Of a stretch of DNA of 17,656 nt, positions 1 through 7,262 are shown piece after piece. How positions within the stretch are numbered: position 1 is the stretch's first letter; the number at the start of each line of letters is the position of its first letter. The stretch covers positions 1-17,656 of the forward strand of contig DVGD01000290.1 of assembly GCA_018712905.1 (NCBI GenBank). The letters are read 5' to 3'. Source of the stretch: Candidatus Avoscillospira stercoripullorum. Its GTDB lineage: Bacteria; Bacillota; Clostridia; Oscillospirales; Oscillospiraceae. A program made the translations under genes and the position numbers. The notes below the pieces were generated by a model that saw nothing but the letters and a program-made list of their open reading frames with translations, was not told the origin of the DNA and made no database searches.

Positions 1-86
1 CGGGGGGTGTGTGCGGGGGGCAAAAAGCCCACCGCGCGTTCAATCAAACAGGATTTTGAAACTTTTTTGAAAGTTTCAAAATCCGC
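1..86. repeat. Left copy of a direct repeat flanking the locus
   Basis: These 86 bases are repeated almost exactly, in the same orientation, at 17570-17656, so the repeat brackets everything annotated here. The 3' part is a perfect hairpin: a 14-bp stem starting GATTTTGAAACTTT, a TTTG loop, and the reverse complement. An inner GGGC-AAAAA-GCCC mini-hairpin lies near positions 17-30. No ORF with a ribosome-binding site is associated with it. It looks like a dispersed intergenic repeat, but only two copies can be seen here. Confidence 0.85.
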
Positions 87-87
87 A

Positions 88-119
88 CAGCGTGGCGAAA
101 AGACTTTTTCGACACGCTG
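88..119. repeat. Hairpin module next to the left repeat
   Basis: Inverted repeat CAGCGTG-G-CGAAAA, loop GACT, TTTTCG-A-CACGCTG: 13 base pairs interrupted by one G/A mismatch. It directly follows the left repeat copy and directly precedes a second, G+C-rich hairpin, so the three form a composite hairpin-rich block. This module is not present beside the right copy in this window. Function is unknown; a REP-like element or transcript-end structure are both possible. Confidence 0.6.
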
Positions 120-120
120 G

Positions 121-141
121 GGGCGGCTCTCTGAGCCGCCC
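121..141. repeat. G+C-rich hairpin, also present at 17502-17522
   Basis: Perfect 9-bp stem GGGCGGCTC, loop TCT, GAGCCGCCC. The same 21 bases occur at 17502-17522 near the other end of the locus. Here it lies downstream of the long repeat, whereas at the right end it lies upstream, so the modules are arranged in a different order. It has no following T-tract, so it is not an obvious terminator. Confidence 0.7.
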
Positions 142-175
142 GCCTCCGGCCAATACCGCGTCATAGTCCCATCAC

Positions 176-313
176 GTGGAAAGGGGTCTTTTGCCCGTAG
201 ACAAGATGATGTTGACCGGCATGCCCCGGCGGGATCCGAGCAAGCTCTTCAAGACGCTCGGGATGCTGGACAGCTGCAACGACTGGCTCCACGACACCCG
301 AAACCAGCGCTGA
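176..313 (+). pseudogene. Possible small gene remnant, 45 codons
   Basis: An open frame from a GTG at 176 (or ATG at 206) to TGA at 311-313 encodes a protein-like, low-repeat sequence rich in charged residues, including GMPRRDPSKLFKTLGMLD. There is a stop codon in frame just upstream (164-166) and no ribosome-binding site before either start. It could be the tail of a gene truncated by the neighbouring repeat block, a very small gene, or chance. I do not recognise the family. Confidence 0.2.
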
Positions 314-347
314 GCCGACGAGCGGGACTGAGCCTTGCGGAGACAAC

Positions 348-381
348 AAACGGGATCAGGGCATTTGCCTTGATCCCGTTT
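348..381 (-). terminator. Terminator after kdgK
   Basis: A near-perfect inverted repeat, AAACGGGATCAGGGC / GCCTTGATCCCGTTT, has a 15-bp stem with one G-U pair and a four-base ATTT loop. Read on the minus strand it lies about 50 bases past the kdgK stop, and the stem ends in a short T-rich run. It is well placed to end the glucuronate operon. Its symmetry means it could also stop transcription arriving from the left. Confidence 0.75.
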
Positions 382-431
382 CAGCGTGGAGAATATACTT
401 GTTTGGCCAGATGCAGGTGCGAACCGGTGTG

Positions 432-1454
432 TCAGCGCTGTACTCGGCCTGAGCCGTCGCCGCCTGCGAGCTTTTCCACTTCGGCCACTGTGACGCGGTT
501 GAAGTCGCCCTCGATGGAGTGCTTCAGGGCGGAGGCAGCCACGGCAAAGTCGATGGCCTGCTGGCTGCCCTTCCCCGAGAGCAGGGCATAGATGAGGCCG
601 GCGCCGAAGCTGTCGCCGCCGCCCACTCGATCCACGATGTGGAGATGGTACTCCTTGGAGAAGTGGCAGGCTTCGCCGTCATAGAGCATGCCGGCCCATT
701 CATTGTCGCTTGCGGAGAGGGAGGTGCGCAGGGTGATGGCCACTTTTTCAAAGCCGAACTGCGCTTGGAGCTTCTTGGCCACAGATTCATAGCCCTGCTT
801 GTTGAGCTTGCCGCCGTAGATGTCGGTGTTTTCTGCCTCGATGCCGAAGACGTCCTTGGCGTCCTCCTCGTTGGCGATGCACACGTCCACATACTGGCAG
901 AGTTTGCCCATGGCCTCACGAGCCTGGGCTCGCGTCCAGAGCTTGCCGCGGTAGTTGAGGTCACAGGAGATCTTCACGCCCCGCGCCTTGGCGGCACGGC
1001 AGGCGGCCAGACAGGCCTCCACCATGTTTTGACCCAATGCGGGGGTGATGCCGGTGAAGTGGAACCAGTCGGCGCCGTCGAAGATGGCGTCCCAGTCAAA
1101 CTCGCTGGGATCCGCCTGCTGGATGGCCGAACCGGCGCGGTCATAGATGCACACACTGCCCCGCTGGGATGCGCCCTTTTCCAGGTAGTAGACGCCGACG
1201 CGGTCGCCGCCCCGGACGATCTTGGAGGTATCCACGCCGAAATAGCGAAGGGAATTGACGGCTCCCTGGCCGATGGCGTGGGCGGGCAGCCTGGTCACAT
1301 AGACCGACTCCAGGCCGAAGTTGGCAAGGGAGACGGCCACATTGGCCTCACCGCCGCCGAAGGTTGCCTGGAGCTGATCGCTCTGGAAAAAGCGCTCATA
1401 GCCGTTGGGCGCAAGGCGCAGCATGATTTCACCGAATGTGACGACTTTAGCCAT
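432..1454 (-). CDS. kdgK: 2-keto-3-deoxygluconate kinase (PfkB family)
   Basis: Phosphorylates 2-keto-3-deoxygluconate with ATP to KDPG, the fourth step of cytoplasmic glucuronate breakdown. The 340-residue protein starts MAKVVTFGEIMLRL and has the PfkB N-terminal substrate-binding block (GGGEANVAVSLANFG). The C-terminal signature DRVGGGDSFGAG carries the catalytic base Asp281; the GGGD form is common in KDG kinases. An upstream in-frame ATG at 1511 was rejected because AGGAGG lies 9 bases before the ATG at 1454. The start overlaps the end of eda by 8 bases, indicating translational coupling. It is the last gene of the operon and is followed by a terminator. The aldolase neighbour makes KDG the likely substrate over other PfkB sugars. 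Confidence 0.92.
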   Translation of the reverse strand: MAKVVTFGEIMLRLAPNGYERFFQSDQLQATFGGGEANVAVSLANFGLESVYVTRLPAHAIGQGAVNSLRYFGVDTSKIVRGGDRVGVYYLEKGASQRGSVCIYDRAGSAIQQADPSEFDWDAIFDGADWFHFTGITPALGQNMVEACLAACRAAKARGVKISCDLNYRGKLWTRAQAREAMGKLCQYVDVCIANEEDAKDVFGIEAENTDIYGGKLNKQGYESVAKKLQAQFGFEKVAITLRTSLSASDNEWAGMLYDGEACHFSKEYHLHIVDRVGGGDSFGAGLIYALLSGKGSQQAIDFAVAASALKHSIEGDFNRVTVAEVEKLAGGDGSGRVQR

Positions 1455-2094
1455 GATGACGTACCTCCTGGACAATTTCTGCCGACTGGCGGCACAGCGC
1501 GGTGATTTCATCGAATTTCTGGCCGTCGATGAGATCAGCCGTGACCATGTACGAGCCGCCGCAGGCGGCGATGACCGGGCAGGAGAGATACTCCTTTAGA
1601 TTTTTGAGGTTGATGCCGCCGGTGGGCATGATCTTGAACATGGGGAAGGGGGCGGACATGGCCTTAATTTTGGCCAGGCCGCCGGACTGCTCGGCGGGGA
1701 AGAATTTGAGCACTTCCAGGTCAAATTCCAGCGCCATCTGATATTCTGTGGGCGTGGTACAGCCGGGGAAGTAGGGCAGACCCAGGTTCCGGCATTTTTC
1801 GGCCAGCTTGGCGGAGAAGCCGGGGGAGACGATAAACGATGCACCGGCGGCGTGAGCCTCTTCAATCTGAGCCACGGTGAGCACCGTCCCGGCGCCCACC
1901 AGCATCTCGGGGCAGGTTTCCCGCATGATGGAGATGGCCTTGGCAGCCCCGGCGGCGCGGAAGGTCACCTCGGCCACCGGCAGACCACCGGCGCACAGGG
2001 CTTTGGCCAGAGGCGCGGCGTCCCGCTGGGGGTGGTTGAGCTTGATGACCGGCACTACGCCGATGGCGGCGATTTTTTCATGGAAGGCGTTCAT
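1447..2094 (-). CDS. eda: KDPG aldolase (2-dehydro-3-deoxy-6-phosphogluconate aldolase)
   Basis: Class I aldolase that splits KDPG into pyruvate and glyceraldehyde 3-phosphate; many members also act on 4-hydroxy-2-oxoglutarate. The 215-residue length is typical. The catalytic Glu is in the EVTFR motif (Glu42), the Schiff-base Lys in LKFFPAE (Lys130), and the phosphate-binding PTGGI loop is intact. I chose the ATG at 2094 because AAGGGG lies 8 bases upstream. A GTG at 2103 would add three residues and reproduce E. coli numbering (E45/K133), but it overlaps the Shine-Dalgarno sequence. It begins 12 bases after uxuB and overlaps kdgK. Confidence 0.93.
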   Translation of the reverse strand: MNAFHEKIAAIGVVPVIKLNHPQRDAAPLAKALCAGGLPVAEVTFRAAGAAKAISIMRETCPEMLVGAGTVLTVAQIEEAHAAGASFIVSPGFSAKLAEKCRNLGLPYFPGCTTPTEYQMALEFDLEVLKFFPAEQSGGLAKIKAMSAPFPMFKIMPTGGINLKNLKEYLSCPVIAACGGSYMVTADLIDGQKFDEITALCRQSAEIVQEVRHHG

Positions 2095-2106
2095 CTGTGC
2101 CACCCC

Positions 2107-2961
2107 TTACACGCCGGAGTAGGCGGAGAAGCCGCCGTCGATGGGAAGGCAGACGCCGGTGATAAAGCTGGCTGCCTCGTTGTTGAGCAGGAACAGCACT
2201 GCGCCTGCCAGCTCCTTCTCGGTGTCGCCGAAGCGTCCCATGGGCGTGGCGGCCAGAATCTTGCCGGTGCGGGCGGTGGGAGTGCCGTCGGGGTTCCACA
2301 GGAGCGCCGCATTCTGCTTGGTGGAGAAGAAGCCGGGGGCAATGGCGTTGACGCGGATTCCCGTCTTGGCAAAGTGGACGGCCAGCCACTGGGTGAAGTT
2401 GGTCACAGCGGCCTTGGCGCCGGAGTAGGCGGGAATTTTGGTCAGGGGCCGGTAGGCATTCATGGAGGAGATGTTGAGAATATTGCAGCCCTCGCGTCCC
2501 ACCATCTGCCGGGCAAAGGCCTGGGTGGGGATGAGAGAGCCGATGAAATTGAGGTTGAAGACGAACTCCACGCCGCTCTTGTCCAGGTCGAAGAAGCTCT
2601 TCACCTCGGCATCGATGTCGCCGGCTTCATAGTACTCCTTGTCGGTGGTGGCGCGGGGATTGTTGCCGCCGGCGCCATTGATGAGAATATCGCAGGGGCC
2701 GAAATCTGCTAAGACCTGATCGGCCACGGCATAGCACATGTCCTTGTCCAGCACGTTGCACTGGTATGCCTTGGCCACGCCGCCCTCGGCAGCGATTTCA
2801 GAGGCGAATTTTTCTGCGGCTTCCAGGTTGAGATCCAGCAGCGCAACCTTGGCGCCGGCACGCGCAAGCACCTTGGCAAAGGCGGAGCACAGCACGCCGC
2901 CCGCGCCGGTGACAGCGGCGACCTTCCCGGTGAGATTGGTATTGATGACATTTTGTTCCAT
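2107..2961 (-). CDS. uxuB: D-mannonate oxidoreductase (fructuronate reductase), SDR type
   Basis: Reduces D-fructuronate to D-mannonate with NAD(P)H. It belongs to the short-chain dehydrogenase family, like the Bacillus UxuB (YjmF) and unlike the long-chain E. coli enzyme. Visible features are the N-terminal nucleotide-binding TGAGGVLC loop, the NGAGG motif, and the catalytic Ser166, Tyr179 and Lys183 (YSGAK). A C-terminal GVCLPIDGGFSAY block is typical of SDRs. Length is 284 residues. The ATG at 2961 has AAAGGA 8 bases upstream; an ATG at 2970 that overlaps the uxuA stop (ATGA) is the alternative. Substrate assignment rests on its place between uxuA and eda. Confidence 0.88.
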   Translation of the reverse strand: MEQNVINTNLTGKVAAVTGAGGVLCSAFAKVLARAGAKVALLDLNLEAAEKFASEIAAEGGVAKAYQCNVLDKDMCYAVADQVLADFGPCDILINGAGGNNPRATTDKEYYEAGDIDAEVKSFFDLDKSGVEFVFNLNFIGSLIPTQAFARQMVGREGCNILNISSMNAYRPLTKIPAYSGAKAAVTNFTQWLAVHFAKTGIRVNAIAPGFFSTKQNAALLWNPDGTPTARTGKILAATPMGRFGDTEKELAGAVLFLLNNEAASFITGVCLPIDGGFSAYSGV

Positions 2962-2966
2962 GACAC

Positions 2967-4016
2967 TCATCCTTTCTTCGCTTTGGTGCAGGCTTCAAAG
3001 AGTCCGTTGAGGTAGGCCGCGCCCAGGGCACGGTCATAGAGGCCATAGCCAGGCTTGCCGGTCTCGCCCCAGATCATCCGGCCGTGGTCGGGCCGCACGT
3101 AGCCGTCGAACCCGGCGTCCACCAGAGCCTTGACGATCTCGTAGATGTCGAGGCTGCCGCAGGCGGAGAGATGGGCGCGCTCTTCAAAGGAACCGTCGGG
3201 CAGCAGCTTGACATTGCGGATATGCATAAAGCCGATGCGTCCCATGGCGGCGTACTTGCGCACCAGGGCGGGCACATCGTTGAACGCGGCGCAGCCCAGG
3301 GAGCCGGTGCACAGGCACAGGCTGTTGGCCGGGGAATCCACAATGGAGAGGTAACGATCCAGGTTTTTCTCGCAGGTAATCACCCGGGGCAGGCCGAAGA
3401 TGGGATAGGGGGGATCGTCGGGATGGAGCGCCATGACCACGCCGCATTCCTCTGCCACGGGGATCACGGCCTTGAGGAAGATTTCAATGTTCTTCCAAAG
3501 ACCTTCCTCGCCCAGCTCGCCGTAGGCGCGGATCAAGCCGCGCACCTCATCCTGGGTGTAGCTGGCGTCCCAGCCGGGGAGGTGGATGTCGTCGGTGAGG
3601 GGATCGAGCCCCTGGAGCTGATCGAAGTACATGACCAGGCTGGTGGAGCCATCGGGCGCGGCCTTGTCCAGCTGGGTTCGCGTCCAGTCGAAGACGGGCA
3701 TAAAGTTGTAGGTGACGCACTTGACGCCATATTTGGCGCAGCGGCGAATGTTTTCCAAGTAGGCCGCGATGTGCTCGTCGCGCTTTTCGGTGCCGAGCTT
3801 GATATCCTCGCTGACGGGGATGGACTCCACCACGTCGAAGACAAGGCCGTGCGCCTTGCAGTCCTCAGCCAGCTTCTGGATGGATTCCTCCGGCCAGACC
3901 TGGCCGGGCTTTACGTCGTAGACCGCCGAGACAACGGAGCGCATGCCGGGGATTTGGGCGATGTAGGAGAGAGGGATGGGGTCGCTCTCTCCGTACCAGC
4001 GAAAGGAAAGCTTCAT
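2967..4016 (-). CDS. uxuA: D-mannonate dehydratase
   Basis: Dehydrates D-mannonate to 2-keto-3-deoxygluconate in a metal-dependent TIM-barrel fold. The 349-residue length matches the short Firmicutes form (E. coli UxuA is longer). Conserved blocks include HPDDPPYPIFG (His198), CTGSLG, FMHIRN (His265) and VRPDHGRMIWGE near the C-terminus. The start ATG at 4016 has AGGAGG 7 bases upstream, and this site abuts the uxaC stop. An open frame continues upstream to 4412 but only runs out of frame across uxaC, so it is not part of the gene. It is followed after 5 bases by uxuB. Confidence 0.95.
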   Translation of the reverse strand: MKLSFRWYGESDPIPLSYIAQIPGMRSVVSAVYDVKPGQVWPEESIQKLAEDCKAHGLVFDVVESIPVSEDIKLGTEKRDEHIAAYLENIRRCAKYGVKCVTYNFMPVFDWTRTQLDKAAPDGSTSLVMYFDQLQGLDPLTDDIHLPGWDASYTQDEVRGLIRAYGELGEEGLWKNIEIFLKAVIPVAEECGVVMALHPDDPPYPIFGLPRVITCEKNLDRYLSIVDSPANSLCLCTGSLGCAAFNDVPALVRKYAAMGRIGFMHIRNVKLLPDGSFEERAHLSACGSLDIYEIVKALVDAGFDGYVRPDHGRMIWGETGKPGYGLYDRALGAAYLNGLFEACTKAKKG

Positions 4017-4030
4017 GAGAGTTCCTCCTT

Positions 4031-5425
4031 TTAGAGATTGAAATACCGCTTGGCATTGCCGCAGCAAATACCCTCCACCAGCGTCCTGAGGGCATCGGGA
4101 TCGTCGGGATATTCGCCGCCTTCCACCCACTGCCCCAGCAGATCGCAGAGAATGCGGCGGAAGTAGCCGTGGCGGGCATAGCTTAAAAAGCTGCGGCTGT
4201 CGGTGAGCATGCCGATGAAGTTGCCAAGGATGCTGAGATTGGCAAGGCTCACCAGATGCTCGGTCATGCCGGCTTTGTGATCGTTGAACCACCAGGCAGA
4301 GCCGTGCTGGAGCTTGCCGGGGAGCTCCGCACTCTGGAAGGAGCCGAGGAGCGTGTCGATCCAGCCGTTGTCGGCGGGATTGAGGGAGTAGAGAATGGTC
4401 TTGGGCAGGCAATTCTCTGCATCCAGGGCGCTGAAGAGGCGGTAGGCCGCCGCGCAGCTGTCGGTGACAGCCATGGCGTCAAAGCCGGTATCAGGCCCCA
4501 GGGCGCGGAACATCTTTTCATTGGGATTGCGCATGCAGCTGAAGTGAATCTGCATGGCCCAGCCCAGACGGGCATATTCCCGGGCGCAGTGGAGCAGCAG
4601 CGCCGTCTGGTAGCCCTCCTGCTCCTCGGTGGTCAGGGTCTGGCCGGCCAATGCCTTTTGCAGGGCGGCGGTGGCGGCCTCGTCTGAGACGGGGCGGAAC
4701 ATGATATAGTTGAGGCCGTGGTCGCTGGCGCGGCAGCCATGGGCTGCAAAGTGAGCCATCCGGCGGCTGAGCGCCTGCCGAACATCCTCCACGGTGGAGA
4801 TGTGGATTCCCGCTTTCTCGCCCAGCCGGGTCATATAGCCGGCAAAGCCTGGCTTTTCCGGGCTGAGCGCCGGGTCAGGACGGAAGGTGGGGTAGACCGC
4901 CGTGGAAAAGGTCGGATCCTCTGCCAGCTTCCTGTGCCAGGCCAGGTCGCTCACGGGGTCGTCGGTGGTGCCGATCATATCCACGCGGCTTGCGGCAATG
5001 AGCTGCCGGGCAGACATGGACTGGAGCTTTTCCCCGGTCAGTTCCCAGACCTCCTGGGCGGTTTTGGCGTTGAGGACGCCGTGGTAGCCGAAGTACGTGG
5101 CCAGCTCCAGATGGCACCAGTGGTACATGGGGTTGCCAATGGCCAGGGGGAGGGCTTCGGCAAACTTCTGAAACTTTTCGCGGTCAGGGGCACTTCCGGT
5201 GATATATGGCTCTGCCACGCCGTTGGAGCGCATCAGACGCCATTTGTAGTGGTCTGCGCCCAGCCAGAGCTGGGTGATATTGTCATAGGTGCGGTCTTCG
5301 TAGATTTCCTGCGGATCCAAGTGGCAGTGGTAGTCCACGATGGGCAGCTGCGCTGCAATCTCATGGTAGAGCTTGCGCGCCGTGTCTGTATGCAGCAGAA
5401 AGTCTGGCGAGAGAAACTGAGTCAA
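4031..5425 (-). CDS. uxaC: Glucuronate (uronate) isomerase
   Basis: Converts D-glucuronate to D-fructuronate (and in many bacteria D-galacturonate to tagaturonate); entry step of the operon. The family N-terminus TQFLSPDFLLHTDTARKLY is followed by metal-binding His33 and His35 in DYHCHL and by HYKWRLMRSNGV. Length is 464 residues (E. coli about 470). I chose a TTG start at 5425: AGGAGG lies exactly 9 bases upstream, the His33/His35 numbering then equals that of E. coli UxaC, and the in-frame ATG at 5446 falls about where transcription should begin. Since uxuA and uxuB follow, and no tagaturonate enzymes are seen, glucuronate is the likely physiological substrate. Confidence 0.94.
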   Translation of the reverse strand: MTQFLSPDFLLHTDTARKLYHEIAAQLPIVDYHCHLDPQEIYEDRTYDNITQLWLGADHYKWRLMRSNGVAEPYITGSAPDREKFQKFAEALPLAIGNPMYHWCHLELATYFGYHGVLNAKTAQEVWELTGEKLQSMSARQLIAASRVDMIGTTDDPVSDLAWHRKLAEDPTFSTAVYPTFRPDPALSPEKPGFAGYMTRLGEKAGIHISTVEDVRQALSRRMAHFAAHGCRASDHGLNYIMFRPVSDEAATAALQKALAGQTLTTEEQEGYQTALLLHCAREYARLGWAMQIHFSCMRNPNEKMFRALGPDTGFDAMAVTDSCAAAYRLFSALDAENCLPKTILYSLNPADNGWIDTLLGSFQSAELPGKLQHGSAWWFNDHKAGMTEHLVSLANLSILGNFIGMLTDSRSFLSYARHGYFRRILCDLLGQWVEGGEYPDDPDALRTLVEGICCGNAKRYFNL

Positions 5426-5434
5426 AGTAATCTT

Positions 5435-5440
5435 CCTCCT
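5435..5440 (-). promoter_or_regulatory. uxaC ribosome-binding site that fixes a TTG start
   Basis: Perfect AGGAGG on the minus strand, 9 bases before TTG at 5425. It sits inside the longer open frame starting with ATG at 5446, where it would encode two Arg residues, so it argues for the TTG start. Confidence 0.8.
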
Positions 5441-5452
5441 TTGCATGTCTCC

Positions 5453-5481
5453 AGTATATCAGCATGTTATTGCAATGATAA
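5453..5481 (-). promoter_or_regulatory. Predicted promoter of the uxaC-kdgK operon
   Basis: On the minus strand, a -35 like TTATCA (5476-5481) is separated by 17 bases from -10 TATACT (5453-5458). The expected start of transcription is near 5446, giving a leader of about 20 bases before the TTG start. The -35 is weak (4 of 6 matches) and lies inside a 16-bp palindrome, as expected of a regulated promoter. Confidence 0.6.
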
Positions 5482-5486
5482 TTGCA
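5471..5486. promoter_or_regulatory. Palindromic operator candidate in the divergent region
   Basis: Perfect dyad TGCAAT-GATA-ATTGCA. It covers the -35 of the uxaC promoter and ends 8 bases before the -35 of the araC promoter, so a bound protein could affect both directions. AraC proteins usually bind direct repeats, so a dimeric repressor encoded elsewhere (for example a GntR or LacI type) is as likely a partner as the neighbouring AraC protein. Confidence 0.5.
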
Positions 5487-5494
5487 GAAATTGT

Positions 5495-5523
5495 TTGACT
5501 CCTTGCGATTCTTGCGGTAGTAT
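5495..5523 (+). promoter_or_regulatory. Predicted promoter of the AraC-family gene
   Basis: TTGACT (5495-5500), a 17-base spacer and TAGTAT (5518-5523) form a good sigma-A type promoter. The leader to the ATG at 5602 would be about 70 bases and contains a perfect 12-bp palindrome, CCGGCGCGCCGG (5552-5563). Confidence 0.65.
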
Positions 5524-5601
5524 CAAGAAAGAACGAGGGAGAACCCGGCTGCCGGCGCGCCGGAAAGCAAAATGCGCAAATGGATAAAGGAGAGAGGCGC
5601 C

Positions 5602-6474
5602 ATGCGAGAGAGAACAAAGCCCTTTGACCCGCGCCAGGTCATGCTCCGGCCGGATTTCGAAATTTTCCACACCCAGGATACGAAGCTCAAGGCGGTGGAG
5701 GTGCACCACCATGATTTCTATGAGGTATACTTTCTCCTGCGGGGGCGGGTGACCTACCGGATCGAGGGCAGGATTTACCATCCCCAGCCCGGGGATCTAT
5801 TGCTCATCAGTCCCATGGAACTCCACCAGGTTACGGTGGAAGGGGAGGACGAGCCCTATGAGCGCATGGTGCTTTGGATCGGCCGGGCATATCTGGATGG
5901 CTTCGCCCGGGAAGAGGAGACACTCAGCCGCTGCTTCGACCGCTCCTATCCTGGCCACAGCAATTTGCTGCGCCTGCCGGAGGCGCAGCTCTCCCAGGTG
6001 CGGCGGCTGCTGGAGCGCCTCTCCTGGGAGCGCCAGGGGCAGGAGTACGCCGCGGAGCTCTGCGCCCAGGGGCTGCTCCTGCAGCTGATGGCCTTTCTCA
6101 ACCGGGCTGACCACGCCGGCAGCCAGGGCGAGGAGACGGCGTTGATCTCCCAGGTGCTGGACTATATCAATGCCCACTATGCCGAGGAAATCACCCTGGA
6201 TCACCTGGCGCAGAAGTTTTATGTGAGCAAGTACCACCTCAGCCACGAATTCAGCCGCGTGGTGGGCTCCGGGGTCTACCGGTATATTCTGCTCAAGCGG
6301 CTTTTGATGGCGCGGGAGCTCCTGATGCTGGCAACGCCGCCGGGCGAGGTCGCCCTTCGATGCGGTTTTCAGGAATATTCAAATTTTTACCGGGCGTTTC
6401 GCACCCATTACGGCGCATCTCCCCGCAGCTATCTCGCCCAGGGCTGCAAGCATTCGGATGCGGGTCTTGCGTAG
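5602..6474 (+). CDS. AraC-family regulator with N-terminal cupin sensor
   Basis: Probable transcription regulator of the divergent glucuronate operon. The 290-residue protein has an N-terminal cupin-like ligand-binding region with HHHDFYEVYF (His35-37) and a PGDLLLISPMELHQ strand pair. Two helix-turn-helix units follow at the C-terminus: one around 194-222 (ITLDHLAQKFYVSKYHLS) and one around 246-275, with GFQEYSNFYRAFRTHYGASP typical of AraC/XylS proteins. The ATG at 5602 has AAGGAG 9 bases upstream; an in-frame ATG at 5572 lacks such a site. The likely effector is a uronate or pathway intermediate, inferred only from position. It could instead control the downstream sensory operon, which it points towards. 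Confidence 0.85.
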   Translation: MRERTKPFDPRQVMLRPDFEIFHTQDTKLKAVEVHHHDFYEVYFLLRGRVTYRIEGRIYHPQPGDLLLISPMELHQVTVEGEDEPYERMVLWIGRAYLDGFAREEETLSRCFDRSYPGHSNLLRLPEAQLSQVRRLLERLSWERQGQEYAAELCAQGLLLQLMAFLNRADHAGSQGEETALISQVLDYINAHYAEEITLDHLAQKFYVSKYHLSHEFSRVVGSGVYRYILLKRLLMARELLMLATPPGEVALRCGFQEYSNFYRAFRTHYGASPRSYLAQGCKHSDAGLA

Positions 6475-6500
6475 CCGCGCCGGGGTGTTTTCCCAAATAC

Positions 6501-6530
6501 TTGACACAATCCGCTTCTTTGCTTCATAAT
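6501..6530 (+). promoter_or_regulatory. Predicted promoter of the yesL-yesN-yesM-like operon
   Basis: Consensus TTGACA (6501-6506), an 18-base spacer and CATAAT (6525-6530). It starts 27 bases after the AraC gene, so the sensory operon has its own promoter. A 7-bp stem CCCAGTG / CACTGGG (6545-6551, 6561-6567) lies in the leader just before the ribosome-binding site and might modulate translation. Confidence 0.65.
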
Positions 6531-6588
6531 GAAGAAAAGGGTTGCCCAGTGGCACACGCGCACTGGGGGAGAAAGGAGGAAAAAGGGC

Positions 6589-7242
6589 ATGGGGGATGGA
6601 AACAAAACAGGCGCGCCTCTGGCAGGCGTCCTGGGAAAATTTTTGCTCGTATATCGCAATTTATTTGAATTGATCTGTCTGAACGTCTTTTTTGTGATCT
6701 GCTGTGTCCCGGTGGTGACGATTCCCATGGCAGTATCCGCCCTTGCGCAGACGATGATGGCACTGCACCGGGAGCAGGATACCCACCTCCTGCGGCGGTA
6801 TTGGAGCTTGTTCCTCCATCCGGTGCTGGGCCAGTACTTCACGGTGCTGCCGCTGCTCCTGCTGGAGGCGTTTTTGGGATTTGGCCTGCTTATCTACATC
6901 GGCGCCCGGAACGCAGCGCCCATTGTCTGGGTGGGATGCGGGATGAATGTGGTGGCCTTTGGGCTGTCTGTCGCGGCGGGCATGTATCTTGTTCCGTGGA
7001 TGGTGTCCAGCGGCGAGAAGTACTGGGCAGCATGGAAGCACGCCTTCCTTCTGGCCGTGGCAAAGCTTCCCTACACAGTTACAGCGTTGGCAGCAATGGC
7101 GCTGATCTGGATTATCTGCCTGCGCTGGTTTCAGCAGTGCTGGATCGCGTTTTTCCTGGTGGTGTTTTCCCTGTCGTCGTACATCGGCACCGCCTGTGCA
7201 GATCGCTGGGTAGTGGAATTGTTAGGAGATGAGACAGACTGA
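6589..7242 (+). CDS. YesL-like DUF624 membrane protein
   Basis: Integral membrane protein of 217 residues with about five hydrophobic segments (roughly 20-45, 80-103, 109-136, 160-178, 182-202) and a short charged tail. Length, topology and position directly before a YesN/YesM-type two-component system and CUT1 transporter genes fit the DUF624/YesL family of Firmicutes sugar loci. The biochemical role of the family is unknown to me; an accessory part of sensing or transport is inferred from context. The start ATG at 6589 has AAAGGAGG 9 bases upstream. An ATG at 6529 was rejected because it lies inside the promoter -10 box. Confidence 0.75.
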   Translation: MGDGNKTGAPLAGVLGKFLLVYRNLFELICLNVFFVICCVPVVTIPMAVSALAQTMMALHREQDTHLLRRYWSLFLHPVLGQYFTVLPLLLLEAFLGFGLLIYIGARNAAPIVWVGCGMNVVAFGLSVAAGMYLVPWMVSSGEKYWAAWKHAFLLAVAKLPYTVTALAAMALIWIICLRWFQQCWIAFFLVVFSLSSYIGTACADRWVVELLGDETD

Positions 7243-7262
7243 CCCCTTGGAGGTGAGGCACT

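Noticed and set aside
7..591. 194-codon open frame on the plus strand through the left repeat
   Set aside because: It runs through hairpin repeats and a terminator and into the antisense of kdgK, with Arg/Pro/Ser-rich sequence and no ribosome-binding site.
4017..4412. N-terminal extension of uxuA upstream of 4016
   Set aside because: The extra residues are an out-of-frame reading of uxaC; the ATG at 4016 has a strong ribosome-binding site and a family-typical N-terminus.
5447..5601. Catabolite-control (cre) site in the divergent promoter region
   Set aside because: Reading both strands, I found no sequence close to the cre consensus; the only clear dyad is TGCAAT-GATA-ATTGCA, which does not fit it.
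6529..6588. Longer start for the DUF624 protein at 6529
   Set aside because: The ATG lies within the predicted -10 box and would not be transcribed; the ATG at 6589 has AAAGGAGG at good spacing.
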